The notes below the pieces were generated by a model, which worked only from the letters and a program-made list of their open reading frames with translations, was not told the origin of the DNA and ran no database searches. Position numbers and translations under genes: made by a program. Below, in pieces: positions 53,240 to 59,357 of a stretch of 59,357 bases of DNA (positions are counted from its first letter, which is position 1; every line of letters starts with the position of its first letter). Source of the DNA: Acidimicrobiia bacterium (GTDB taxonomy: Bacteria; Actinomycetota; Acidimicrobiia; IMCC26256; JAMXLJ01); assembly GCA_035651955.1 (NCBI GenBank), contig DASRES010000070.1, positions 1 through 59,357 on the forward strand, read 5' to 3'.

Positions 53240-53770
53240 TCAGGCGGTCCGCGACCGCAGTCGCCGCGTCCGCGCCCGAGGGAGCAGCGTGTCGGCCGAC
53301 TCGACGATCGGGACGTCGCGCGGCCCGTCCACGAACGCCGTCAGCGCGCGCTCGTCCTCGCTGTCGGGTGTGCCGACGTCGGTGAGCGCCGCGTAGGGAT
53401 CGGGTGCCGTCGTGGGCTGCTCGTCGCGGACGGGCGCGATCGTCGGCCGCGACGCGGCCGCGTCGACGCTCCCGTCGTCGTCCACGAGCGCCAGGAGCGC
53501 GTACGCCTGCTGGAAGCCCGACGCCGCCGCGACGTCACCGACGCGCGTGACGTCGTCCGCCACCGTTCCACCCGCGGCGAGCTGCTCCGTGAACGCGGCC
53601 GGGTCGGGCTGCGGCGTCCGAGCACGTTCGAGGTCGGGGAAGAGGGGCTCGTCGTCGCGCCGCTGCCAACGGACGACCGCGAGCGCGATCACGCCGAGCA
53701 CGAGGACGACGACCATCGCGGCGACGCTCGTGACCGCGGACCCGACGACGCCGAGGTGGTGCACTGCCAT
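53240..53770 (-). CDS. Single-pass membrane protein, unknown function
   Basis: 176 residues, not recognised. One N-terminal membrane helix (VAAMVVVLVLGVIALAVV, about residues 17-34) is followed by RWQRRDDEP and a Pro/Ala/Asp-rich cytoplasmic region, with a basic end (RARTRRLRSRTA), giving N-out/C-in topology by the positive-inside rule. No enzymatic motif. ATG at 53770. Lies downstream of lexA in the same direction but a hairpin separates them; converges on dapE with 8 bp between stops. Confidence 0.68.
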   Translation of the reverse strand: MAVHHLGVVGSAVTSVAAMVVVLVLGVIALAVVRWQRRDDEPLFPDLERARTPQPDPAAFTEQLAAGGTVADDVTRVGDVAAASGFQQAYALLALVDDDGSVDAAASRPTIAPVRDEQPTTAPDPYAALTDVGTPDSEDERALTAFVDGPRDVPIVESADTLLPRARTRRLRSRTA

Positions 53771-53804
53771 GGTCCGCGTATCGGCGCCCGGTTCGGGCCG
53801 CTTG

Positions 53805-53839
53805 ACGTGTGAGACGCACGCGGAACGCGTGTCACACGT
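53805..53839 (-). terminator. Hairpin after lexA
   Basis: ACGTGTGA / TCACACGT outer stem with inner CACGCG / CGCGTG, one 4-nt bulge and a GAA loop. Just 6 bp beyond the lexA stop; no U-tract. Confidence 0.5.
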
Positions 53840-53845
53840 GGTCGG

Positions 53846-54562
53846 TCAGAGGCGGCGCAGGAGCGTCACCACCTTGCCGTAGATCGCGACGTCGGCGGGG
53901 TCGAAGACGAGCTCGTCCATCGTGGCGTTCTCGGGCCGCAGCACGATCCGTCCCTTCCGGCGCAGGAACGTCTTCACCGTCGCCTCGTCCCCGGGGATGC
54001 CGGCGACGACGACGTCCCCGGGATCCGCGGTGTCCTGCCGTCGGGCGACGACGTAGTCGCCGTCGAGGATCCCGGCGTCGATCATCGACTCCCCGCGCAC
54101 GCGGAGCATGAAGAGCTGGCCGTCACCGGTGAAGTCCTGGGGGAGCGGGAGCGTCTCCTCGACCTGCTCGGCCGCGAGCACGCCCGTGCCAGCCGCCACG
54201 TCGCCGAGCAGTGGCACGTGACGGGCCGGCCGGCGTTCGACGGCGAGCCCCGAGTCGGGCTCGAGCGTGATCTCGATCGCCCGTGGCTTGGTCGGGTCCC
54301 GCCGCAGGTACCCCTTGTCCTGCAGCGCCGCGAGGTGCGCGTGGACCGTCGAGCTGGAGGACAGTCCGACGGCCTCGCCGATCTCCCGCACGCTGGGCGG
54401 GTACCCGCGGGCGCGTACCTGCTCGTCGATGAACTCCAGCACCTGGCGCTGGCGCGGCGTCAGCGCGTCGACGTCCGCGGGGTCGGCCGCGTCCTCGGAC
54501 CGTCGCGCCTTGGTGCGGGGCGCGCCTGCGGCCCGGGTCGCTCGCCTGCCGGTCGTGGTCAT
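53846..54562 (-). CDS. lexA: SOS repressor LexA
   Basis: 238 residues. N-terminal winged helix from LTPRQRQVLEFIDE (about residue 34) with recognition region SSSTVHAHLAALQDKGYL; cleavage site Ala124-Gly125 in DVAAGTG; catalytic dyad Ser159 (RGESMIDAG) and Lys197 (DEATVKTFL). A 30-residue basic/acidic extension precedes the DNA-binding domain. ATG at 54562 with AGGAGG. Promoter on the minus strand: -35 TTGCCC, 17 bp, -10 TACCGT (54608-54613). An SOS box overlaps the -35. Divergent from a LysM gene, as with mycobacterial lexA. Confidence 0.96.
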   Translation of the reverse strand: MTTTGRRATRAAGAPRTKARRSEDAADPADVDALTPRQRQVLEFIDEQVRARGYPPSVREIGEAVGLSSSSTVHAHLAALQDKGYLRRDPTKPRAIEITLEPDSGLAVERRPARHVPLLGDVAAGTGVLAAEQVEETLPLPQDFTGDGQLFMLRVRGESMIDAGILDGDYVVARRQDTADPGDVVVAGIPGDEATVKTFLRRKGRIVLRPENATMDELVFDPADVAIYGKVVTLLRRL

Positions 54563-54633
54563 GGTCGGCCTCCTGCTGGTCCTGGCCAGTCCGCCCTGCT
54601 CGAGCGGACGGTAACACGATCACGCGTTCGGGG

Positions 54634-54647
54634 CAAACATCTGTTCG
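54634..54647. promoter_or_regulatory. SOS box 1 (lexA-proximal)
   Basis: CAAACATCTGTTCG, one mismatch from the consensus, overlapping the lexA -35. Confidence 0.7.
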
Positions 54648-54662
54648 ATTTTTCTCTTGACC

Positions 54663-54676
54663 CGAACGCCCGTTCG
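54663..54676. promoter_or_regulatory. SOS box 2 (central)
   Basis: CGAACGCCCGTTCG, perfect. It lies just downstream of a TTGACC that may be the -35 of the LysM gene. Centre 29 bp from box 1. Confidence 0.85.
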
Positions 54677-54692
54677 TGGTTCGCTCGCCGTC

Positions 54693-54706
54693 CGAACGTC
54701 CGTTCG
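54693..54706. promoter_or_regulatory. SOS box 3 (LysM-proximal)
   Basis: CGAACGTCCGTTCG, perfect. Centre 30 bp from box 2, so the three boxes lie about three helical turns apart on the same DNA face. Confidence 0.85.
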
Positions 54707-54833
54707 CCCGTCTTCGCTGTCACACCCCCGTGGTCTGCTTCTCGCGACAGCGGAGAGACGGGTCCGAACGACCAGCGGATCTCGCGAGGGATCGCCCGAG
54801 GAAGCACGAGGAAGATCGACAGGAGGAATGGAC

Positions 54834-55247
54834 ATGGCCGCCGTCATGACCACGAGCACGCAGGAGCACCGCACCGCGCAGCGTCGCCGGGCCGTCCCCC
54901 CGGCCCGGCCGGCGCTGTCCGTCGTGCGTGAGTCCCGGGCTTGTCCCCGGCCCAGGGCGCACTCGCGTGCCGTCTACCGGCGCCGGCGCGTGGCCGTAGC
55001 CGCGCTGGCGCTGGGCACCGTGGTCCTGGCGGGACGAGCGGGCGTGGCGCTCGGGGGCTCGACCCTCGCGAGCCCCGAGCGCCGCCCGCCGCTCACGACC
55101 TACGTCGTCCGACCGGGCGACTCGCTGTGGACGGTCGCGCAGCACCTCGATCCCGGGCACGATCCCCGTCCGGTCGTCGACGACCTCGCGGCCGCCCGTC
55201 ACGGCGCGCCGTTGGTTCCCGGCGAGACGATCGCGTGGCAGCCGTGA
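54834..55247 (+). CDS. LysM-domain membrane protein, likely SOS-induced division inhibitor
   Basis: 137 residues: a basic cytoplasmic N-terminus, one membrane helix (VAVAALALGTVVLAGRAGVAL, about 55-75, shown in part), and an extracytoplasmic LysM module starting TYVVRPGDSLWTVAQHLD. Position (divergent from lexA, before nrdR) and shape match the mycobacterial Rv2719c/ChiZ and corynebacterial DivS type proteins that halt division in the SOS response. Sequence similarity outside LysM is not visible to me, so function is by context. ATG at 54834 fits AGGAGG 7 nt upstream; ATG 54828 is too close to it. Confidence 0.82.
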   Translation: MAAVMTTSTQEHRTAQRRRAVPPARPALSVVRESRACPRPRAHSRAVYRRRRVAVAALALGTVVLAGRAGVALGGSTLASPERRPPLTTYVVRPGDSLWTVAQHLDPGHDPRPVVDDLAAARHGAPLVPGETIAWQP

Positions 55248-55298
55248 GAGCTCCCGAGCGGCCGGGTTCGGCCCCGTCCGTCGCGCGCACCCCTTCGG

Positions 55299-55304
55299 TA
55301 CGGT
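55299..55304 (+). promoter_or_regulatory. -10 box of nrdR
   Basis: TACGGT, 7 nt before ATG 55312 (leaderless). Confidence 0.45.
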
Positions 55305-55311
55305 TGGGTCG

Positions 55312-55791
55312 ATGCGGTGCCCGTTCTGCGACGCGCTCGACGACAAGGTCGTCGACTCCCGGGTCGCTGACGAAGGCGCCGCGATCCGGCGCCGGCGCGA
55401 GTGCCTGACGTGCGGGCGACGGTTCACGACGTACGAGCGCGTGGAAGAGGTGCCGCTCCTCGTCGTGAAGCGCTCCGGCGCGAGCGAGCCGTTCGACCGT
55501 GCGAAGGTGGCGGCGGGGATCGCGCGCGCCGCGAAGAACCGGCCCGTCGACGACGCGACCGTCGACGCGATCGTCACGGACATCGAGGAGCAGCTGCGCA
55601 AGCGTCCGGGGGCCGAGGTGACGAGCGAGCAGGTCGGCCTGGCGGTGCTCGAACGGTTGCGGGCCCTCGACCCGGTGACATACGTGCGCTTCGCGTCCGT
55701 GTACAAGGGGTTCGAGGACCTCAGCGACTTCGAGCGGGAGGTCGGCATGCTGCAGAAGACGACAGCGCCGAAGCCGCGTCCGGCATCCTGA
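55312..55791 (+). CDS. nrdR: Transcriptional repressor NrdR
   Basis: ATP/dATP-sensing repressor of ribonucleotide reductase genes. 159 residues: zinc ribbon MRCPFCDALDDKVVDSR ... CLTCGRRFTTYER and an ATP-cone domain (VVKRSGASEPFDRAKV onward). The target is probably the next gene, nrdJ, which has an NrdR-like palindrome in its leader. Confidence 0.95.
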   Translation: MRCPFCDALDDKVVDSRVADEGAAIRRRRECLTCGRRFTTYERVEEVPLLVVKRSGASEPFDRAKVAAGIARAAKNRPVDDATVDAIVTDIEEQLRKRPGAEVTSEQVGLAVLERLRALDPVTYVRFASVYKGFEDLSDFEREVGMLQKTTAPKPRPAS

Positions 55792-55873
55792 CCCCGGCGG
55801 TGCGTGCGGCCGTTCACGAGTGCGAACCTTCGCGTACGCCCTGCGACCAGCGTCGACGCGTCCTCCTGAACCG

Positions 55874-55903
55874 TTGACATCAGGGTAGTTACGGTGATGT
55901 AAT
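55874..55903 (+). promoter_or_regulatory. Promoter of nrdJ
   Basis: TTGACA (55874-55879), 18-bp gap, TGTAAT (55898-55903): the strongest consensus promoter in the window. It leaves a leader of roughly 205 nt. The -10 lies in a short palindrome TTAC...GTAA. Confidence 0.7.
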
Positions 55904-55936
55904 TGCCCTCCATCTCGCGGTGGGTCCGGGTGCCAC

Positions 55937-55950
55937 CACAACATCTTGTG
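55937..55950. promoter_or_regulatory. Candidate NrdR box in the nrdJ leader
   Basis: CACAACATCTTGTG, a 14-bp palindrome with 5-bp perfect arms, similar in size and AT-rich centre to NrdR boxes. It lies about 35 bp downstream of the -10, a repressing position. NrdR boxes normally come in pairs; I found no second clear one. Confidence 0.5.
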
Positions 55951-56013
55951 CTCGAGCGTGTGGTGCGGGGGTGGGACCGGGTCCGGCGTCGGGGCGGGCG
56001 GAGAGCGGTTCGG

Positions 56014-56036
56014 GCCCGTGTCGAGGGGACACGGGC
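56014..56036 (+). promoter_or_regulatory. Hairpin in the nrdJ leader
   Basis: GCCCGTGTC, loop GAGGG, GACACGGGC: a 9-bp perfect stem about 80 nt before the start codon. No B12-riboswitch core was recognised around it. Confidence 0.4.
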
Positions 56037-56086
56037 GACATCGGGCCCGAACGGCCCGGACGACAGCGGGCCCGAAGGGCCCGGAC
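56037..56086 (+). repeat. Two tandem 25-bp units in the nrdJ leader
   Basis: Units begin GACATCGGGCCCGAACGG and GACAGCGGGCCCGAAGGG; the first bases of a third (GACATCGAAC) follow. Each unit can fold as CGGGCC/GGCCCG. With the preceding hairpin they give a row of three stems ahead of nrdJ. Confidence 0.8.
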
Positions 56087-56117
56087 GACATCGAACGACC
56101 GAGTAGGGGGCGGCCTC

Positions 56118-58901
56118 ATGGCCATGGCGCCGGAGCAGATCGGGATCGGGATTCGTCGGTTCTTCACCGAACCGGGTGTCCACCCGTACGACACCGTCGT
56201 GTGGGAGCGGCGCGACGCGCGCATCCCGAACTACAAGGACGGCACCGACGCCTTCTTCCAGCCCGGCGTGGAGTTCCCCACGAGCTGGTCGCAGAACGCG
56301 ACGAACATCGTCGCCCAGAAGTACTTCCGCGGGACCCTCGGCACGCCCGAGCGCGAGTCCTCGCTCAAGCAGGTCATCGACCGCGTCGCCGACACGATCA
56401 CCGCGTGGGGCGTGCGCGACGGCTACTTCGTCGACGACGAGGAGGCGGCCGCGTTCCGCAACGAGCTCAAGTACGTGCTGTTGCACCAGCGCGCCGCGTT
56501 CAACTCACCGGTCTGGTTCAACATTGGCGTGAAGGGCGTGCCGCAGCAGGCGAGCGCGTGCTTCATCCTGCACGTCGACGACACGATGGACTCGATCCTC
56601 AACTGGTACCGGGAAGAGGGCGTCATCTTCAAGGGCGGCTCCGGCTCCGGGATCAACCTGTCGACCGTGCGGTCGTCGTTCGAGAACCTGAAGGGCGGCG
56701 GCACCGCGAGCGGGCCGGTCAGCTTCATGCGTGGTGCCGACGCGTCCGCCGGGACGATCAAGTCGGGTGGCAAGACACGGCGCGCCGCCAAGATGGTCAT
56801 CCTCAACGCCGACCACCCGGACATCGAGGAGTTCATCTGGTGCAAGGCCGTCGAGGAGCGCAAGGCACGCGCGCTGCGCGACGCCGGGTTCGACATGGAC
56901 CTCGACGGCAAGGACAGCCACTCGATCCAGTACCAGAACGCGAACAACTCGGTGCGCGTCACCGACGAGTTCATGCGGGCCGTCGTCGACGACGCCGACT
57001 GGGACCTCAAGGCCGTCACCACCGGCGAGGTCATCCGGACGGTGAAGGCGCGCGACCTCATGCGCCAGATCTCCGAGGCCACCTGGGAGTGCGCCGACCC
57101 GGGGATGCAGTTCGACACGACGATCAACCGCTGGCACACCGCGCCGAACACCGGCCGGATCACCGCGTCGAACCCGTGCAGCGAGTACGTCCACCTGGAC
57201 AACTCGGCGTGCAACCTCGCGAGCATCAACCTGCTGAAGTACCTGCACGACGACGGCACGTTCGACGTCGAGGGCTTCCGGCACACCGTCGAGGTGATGT
57301 TCACCGCGCAGGAGATCCTCGTCGGCAACGCGGACTACCCGACCGACAAGATCGCCGAGACGACGCGCGCCTTCCGTCAGCTCGGCCTCGGTTACGCCAA
57401 CCTCGGCGCGCTCCTGATGGCGCAGGGTCTGCCGTACGACTCCGCCGAGGGTCGTGCATGGGCGGCCGCGATCACCGCGCTGATGACGGGTCACGCCTAC
57501 GCGACGAGCGCGCGCACCGCGGGCCGGATGGGCCCGTTCGCGGGCTACGCCGACAACGCCGAGCCGATGCTGAACGTGCTGCGGATGCACCGCGCCGAGG
57601 TCGCGAAGGTGGACGAGGACCTCGTGCCGCCGGAGCTGCTGGGCGCCGCGCAGCGGTCGTGGGACGAGGCCGTCGAGGTCGCGGAGGTGCACGGTGTGCG
57701 CAACTCACAGGCGAGCGTGCTCGCGCCGACGGGCACGATCGGCCTGATGATGGACTGCGACACGACCGGGATCGAGCCCGACCTCGCGCTGACGAAGGCG
57801 AAGAAGCTCGTCGGCGGCGGCACGATGCTGATCGTCAACCAGACGATCCCGCGTGCCCTGCGGCGGCTCGGCTACGACGACGCGCAGGTCGACGCGATCG
57901 TGCGCCACATCGACGAGCACAAGTCGATCGTCGGCGCGCCCGGCTTCAAGGCCGAGCACCTTCCCGTGTTCGCGTGCTCGATGGGCGACAACGCGATCCA
58001 CTACATGGGCCACGTGAAGATGATGGGCGCGGTGCAGCCGTTCATCTCCGGCGCGATCTCGAAGACGGTGAACATGCCCGAGGAGGTGACGGTCGCGGAC
58101 GTCGAGGCGCTGCACCTCGACGCGTGGCGCCTCGGGCTGAAGGCGGTCGCGATCTACCGCGACAACTGCAAGGTCGCGCAGCCGCTCGCGACGCAGAAGA
58201 AAGCCGAGAAGACCGACGACGTGGCGAAGGAGGTGGAGCGGATCGTGGAGACCGTCATCATCCAGCAGCCGGTCCGCCAGAAGCTCCCGCGCACACGCAC
58301 GTCGAAGACGTTCTCGTTCCGCGTCGCCGACTGCCACGGCTACGTGACGGTCGGCGAGTTCGAGGACGGGCGGCCCGGCGAGGTGTTCCTCAAGGTGGCG
58401 AAGCAGGGCTCGACCCTCGCCGGGATCATGGACGCGTTCGCGATCTCGCTGAGCCTCGGCCTCCAGTACGGCGTGCCGCTGCGCGCGTTCGTCGAGAAGT
58501 TCACGAACATGCGCTTCGAGCCCGCCGGCATGACCGACGACCCGGACATCCGGTTCGCGATGAGCCTCGCCGACTACATCTTCCGCCGGCTCGCGGTCGA
58601 GTACCTGCCGAAGGAGGAGCGCGAAGAGCTCGGGATCCTGACGGTCGGGGAGCGGCTGCAGCCGACGCTGCCGGGCGTGGAGGAGGCCGCGGCGGTCAAC
58701 ACGTCGTCGATCGACATGCTCCCGCTCGACGACCGGGCCCCGTCGGACGCGCTCGACACGTCGGCACCGCCGGCGAGCGAGACACCGGTCCAGGCCCGTG
58801 ATCTCGACGTCGTCCTCTGCCACGTCTGCGGCGACATCATGCAGCGCGCCGGCTCCTGCCACGCCTGCCCGAGCTGCGGCGCGACGAGCGGCTGCTCGTG
58901 A
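56118..58901 (+). CDS. nrdJ: Vitamin B12-dependent (class II) ribonucleoside-diphosphate reductase
   Basis: Makes deoxyribonucleotides with adenosylcobalamin as radical source, oxygen-independently. 927 residues: FRGTLGTPERESSLKQVIDR, the first redox Cys in QQASACFILHV, the active-site NPCSEYVHLDNSACNLASI (about residue 355), GTIGLMMDCDTTGIEPD, and the C-terminal class II extension ending in a four-Cys zinc-type module (CHVCG ... CHACPSCG). ATG at 56118; ATG two codons on is the alternative. Directly downstream of nrdR. Confidence 0.96.
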   Translation: MAMAPEQIGIGIRRFFTEPGVHPYDTVVWERRDARIPNYKDGTDAFFQPGVEFPTSWSQNATNIVAQKYFRGTLGTPERESSLKQVIDRVADTITAWGVRDGYFVDDEEAAAFRNELKYVLLHQRAAFNSPVWFNIGVKGVPQQASACFILHVDDTMDSILNWYREEGVIFKGGSGSGINLSTVRSSFENLKGGGTASGPVSFMRGADASAGTIKSGGKTRRAAKMVILNADHPDIEEFIWCKAVEERKARALRDAGFDMDLDGKDSHSIQYQNANNSVRVTDEFMRAVVDDADWDLKAVTTGEVIRTVKARDLMRQISEATWECADPGMQFDTTINRWHTAPNTGRITASNPCSEYVHLDNSACNLASINLLKYLHDDGTFDVEGFRHTVEVMFTAQEILVGNADYPTDKIAETTRAFRQLGLGYANLGALLMAQGLPYDSAEGRAWAAAITALMTGHAYATSARTAGRMGPFAGYADNAEPMLNVLRMHRAEVAKVDEDLVPPELLGAAQRSWDEAVEVAEVHGVRNSQASVLAPTGTIGLMMDCDTTGIEPDLALTKAKKLVGGGTMLIVNQTIPRALRRLGYDDAQVDAIVRHIDEHKSIVGAPGFKAEHLPVFACSMGDNAIHYMGHVKMMGAVQPFISGAISKTVNMPEEVTVADVEALHLDAWRLGLKAVAIYRDNCKVAQPLATQKKAEKTDDVAKEVERIVETVIIQQPVRQKLPRTRTSKTFSFRVADCHGYVTVGEFEDGRPGEVFLKVAKQGSTLAGIMDAFAISLSLGLQYGVPLRAFVEKFTNMRFEPAGMTDDPDIRFAMSLADYIFRRLAVEYLPKEEREELGILTVGERLQPTLPGVEEAAAVNTSSIDMLPLDDRAPSDALDTSAPPASETPVQARDLDVVLCHVCGDIMQRAGSCHACPSCGATSGCS

Positions 58902-58922
58902 TGTGAACGTGCACGCAATGTC

Positions 58923-58956
58923 ACCGGGATCCGGCCCGCGATGTCCGGATCCCGGT
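58923..58956 (+). terminator. Hairpin after nrdJ
   Basis: ACCGGGATCCGG, 10-nt loop, CCGGATCCCGGT: 12-bp perfect arms, 21 bp after the nrdJ stop. Lacks a U-tract like the other hairpins here but is the longest perfect one; may terminate both nrdJ and the convergent gene at the edge. Confidence 0.65.
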
Positions 58957-59011
58957 CGGCAACATCGCGTGGTGATTCAACGCTGAAGATCCGTGCGACG
59001 TCACGGGTCGC

Positions 59012-59357
59012 TCAGGCGCGGATGCCGGCGACGAGCGCTGTGTGCTCGCTCACTGCGTCGACGGGGAGACCTGATGCACGTCGGACGAGAGCGCGCGCGG
59101 CTTCGCGCAGGCTCGTCTCCTCGGTGACGTTCCGACCGGACGTGGCCACGAGCTCGACCGCCTGGGGACGGTCGACGAGCAGCCTCACGGTCTCCCCACT
59201 GCCGGCGCGAAGGCGCGCTGCTGGACCATTCGGCGGCGATCTCGGGACGTGCCGATGTCGGGTGGCGGTGAGAAATCCACGGCGAGTCGGCTACCGGCCG
59301 CGCTCGACCGTGCCAACGCGCGGAGCTGCCGCCTGACCGCGTCCTCGCTGAGGTACA
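59012..59357 (-). pseudogene. Frameshifted C-terminal part of a class I SAM-dependent methyltransferase
   Basis: Minus strand, entering from the right edge. The first frame reads YLSEDAVRRQLRALARSS and SRLAVDFSPPPD, then stops at 59185; a shifted frame continues with GSGETVRLLVDRPQAVELV and ends at the TGA at 59012 with HTALVAGIRA. Together they look like the tail of a TIGR00027-type methyltransferase, with the break near 59200-59212 (one base too few, or four). Either a decayed gene or a sequencing error. The start lies outside the window. Confidence 0.5.

Noticed and set aside
55876-56117. Cobalamin riboswitch before nrdJ
   Set aside because: Stems are present but I do not see the conserved B12-box core; the repeats explain the stems.

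Overview
The window is GC-rich DNA from an actinomycete-type bacterium. An Acidimicrobiia-like lineage is my guess; Actinomycetota is much safer. The grounds are very high third-position GC, many GTG/TTG starts, chains of 4-bp ATGA/GTGA overlaps, TANNNT -10 boxes placed 6-9 nt before start codons (leaderless mRNAs), CGAAC-N4-GTTCG LexA boxes, and a gene order that from memory follows the mycobacterial stretch from proS through nusA-infB, pnp, dapB, RNase J, ftsK, recA, miaB-miaA-dapF-hflX and lexA to nrdR. Almost everything is core chromosome. I see no prophage, insertion sequence, CRISPR array, tRNA or rRNA.

Layout. 1-3,100 (minus): end-truncated MurT, a methyltransferase, and a DUF222/HNH nuclease with a perfect SOS box over its start codon. 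3,178-8,190 (minus): assimilatory sulfate reduction operon (leader peptide, sulfite reductase, cysH, cysD, a 25-codon mini-ORF, cysN). 8,330-11,114: proS and an ATP-dependent DNA ligase. 11,123-12,466 (minus): a flippase-like membrane protein. 12,548-22,096: a long translation/RNA operon (rimP, nusA, ylxR, infB, DUF503, rbfA, nrnA, truB, ribF, ridA) with an intrinsic terminator in its leader; a small DUF3303 gene sits on the other strand after infB. 22,107-24,512 (minus): dienelactone hydrolase and a DHA2 drug exporter. 24,668-29,737: rpsO, pnp, M16 protease, dapB. 29,746-32,145: two TetR regulators and a diiron protein. 32,227-38,410: RNase J, SDR, a degenerate metallo-beta-lactamase-fold protein, ftsK and a DUF2007-like gene. 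38,452-44,561: rimO, pgsA, cinA, a second copy of the 25-codon mini-ORF, a 2H phosphoesterase, and recA interrupted by a homing-endonuclease intein. 44,630-50,060: rhodanese/marR divergent pair, miaB, miaA, dapF, hflX. 50,110-53,231: dapC-dapD-dapE. 53,240-58,901: a membrane protein of unknown function, lexA divergent from an SOS-controlled LysM protein, nrdR, and B12-dependent nrdJ with a likely NrdR box. The right edge holds a frameshifted methyltransferase tail.

How the parts connect. LexA boxes lie at lexA/LysM, recA and the DUF222/HNH gene, giving a small SOS regulon in the window. dapB, dapC, dapD, dapE and dapF together give most of the succinylase lysine/diaminopimelate route. The most unusual structures are short translated-looking repeats at operon junctions: a 66-bp identical repeat that forms a 25-codon ORF ending in a 4-nt overlap with cysN in one place and thpR in another, and a triplicated 28-bp unit that forms two 8-codon ORFs ahead of rbfA.
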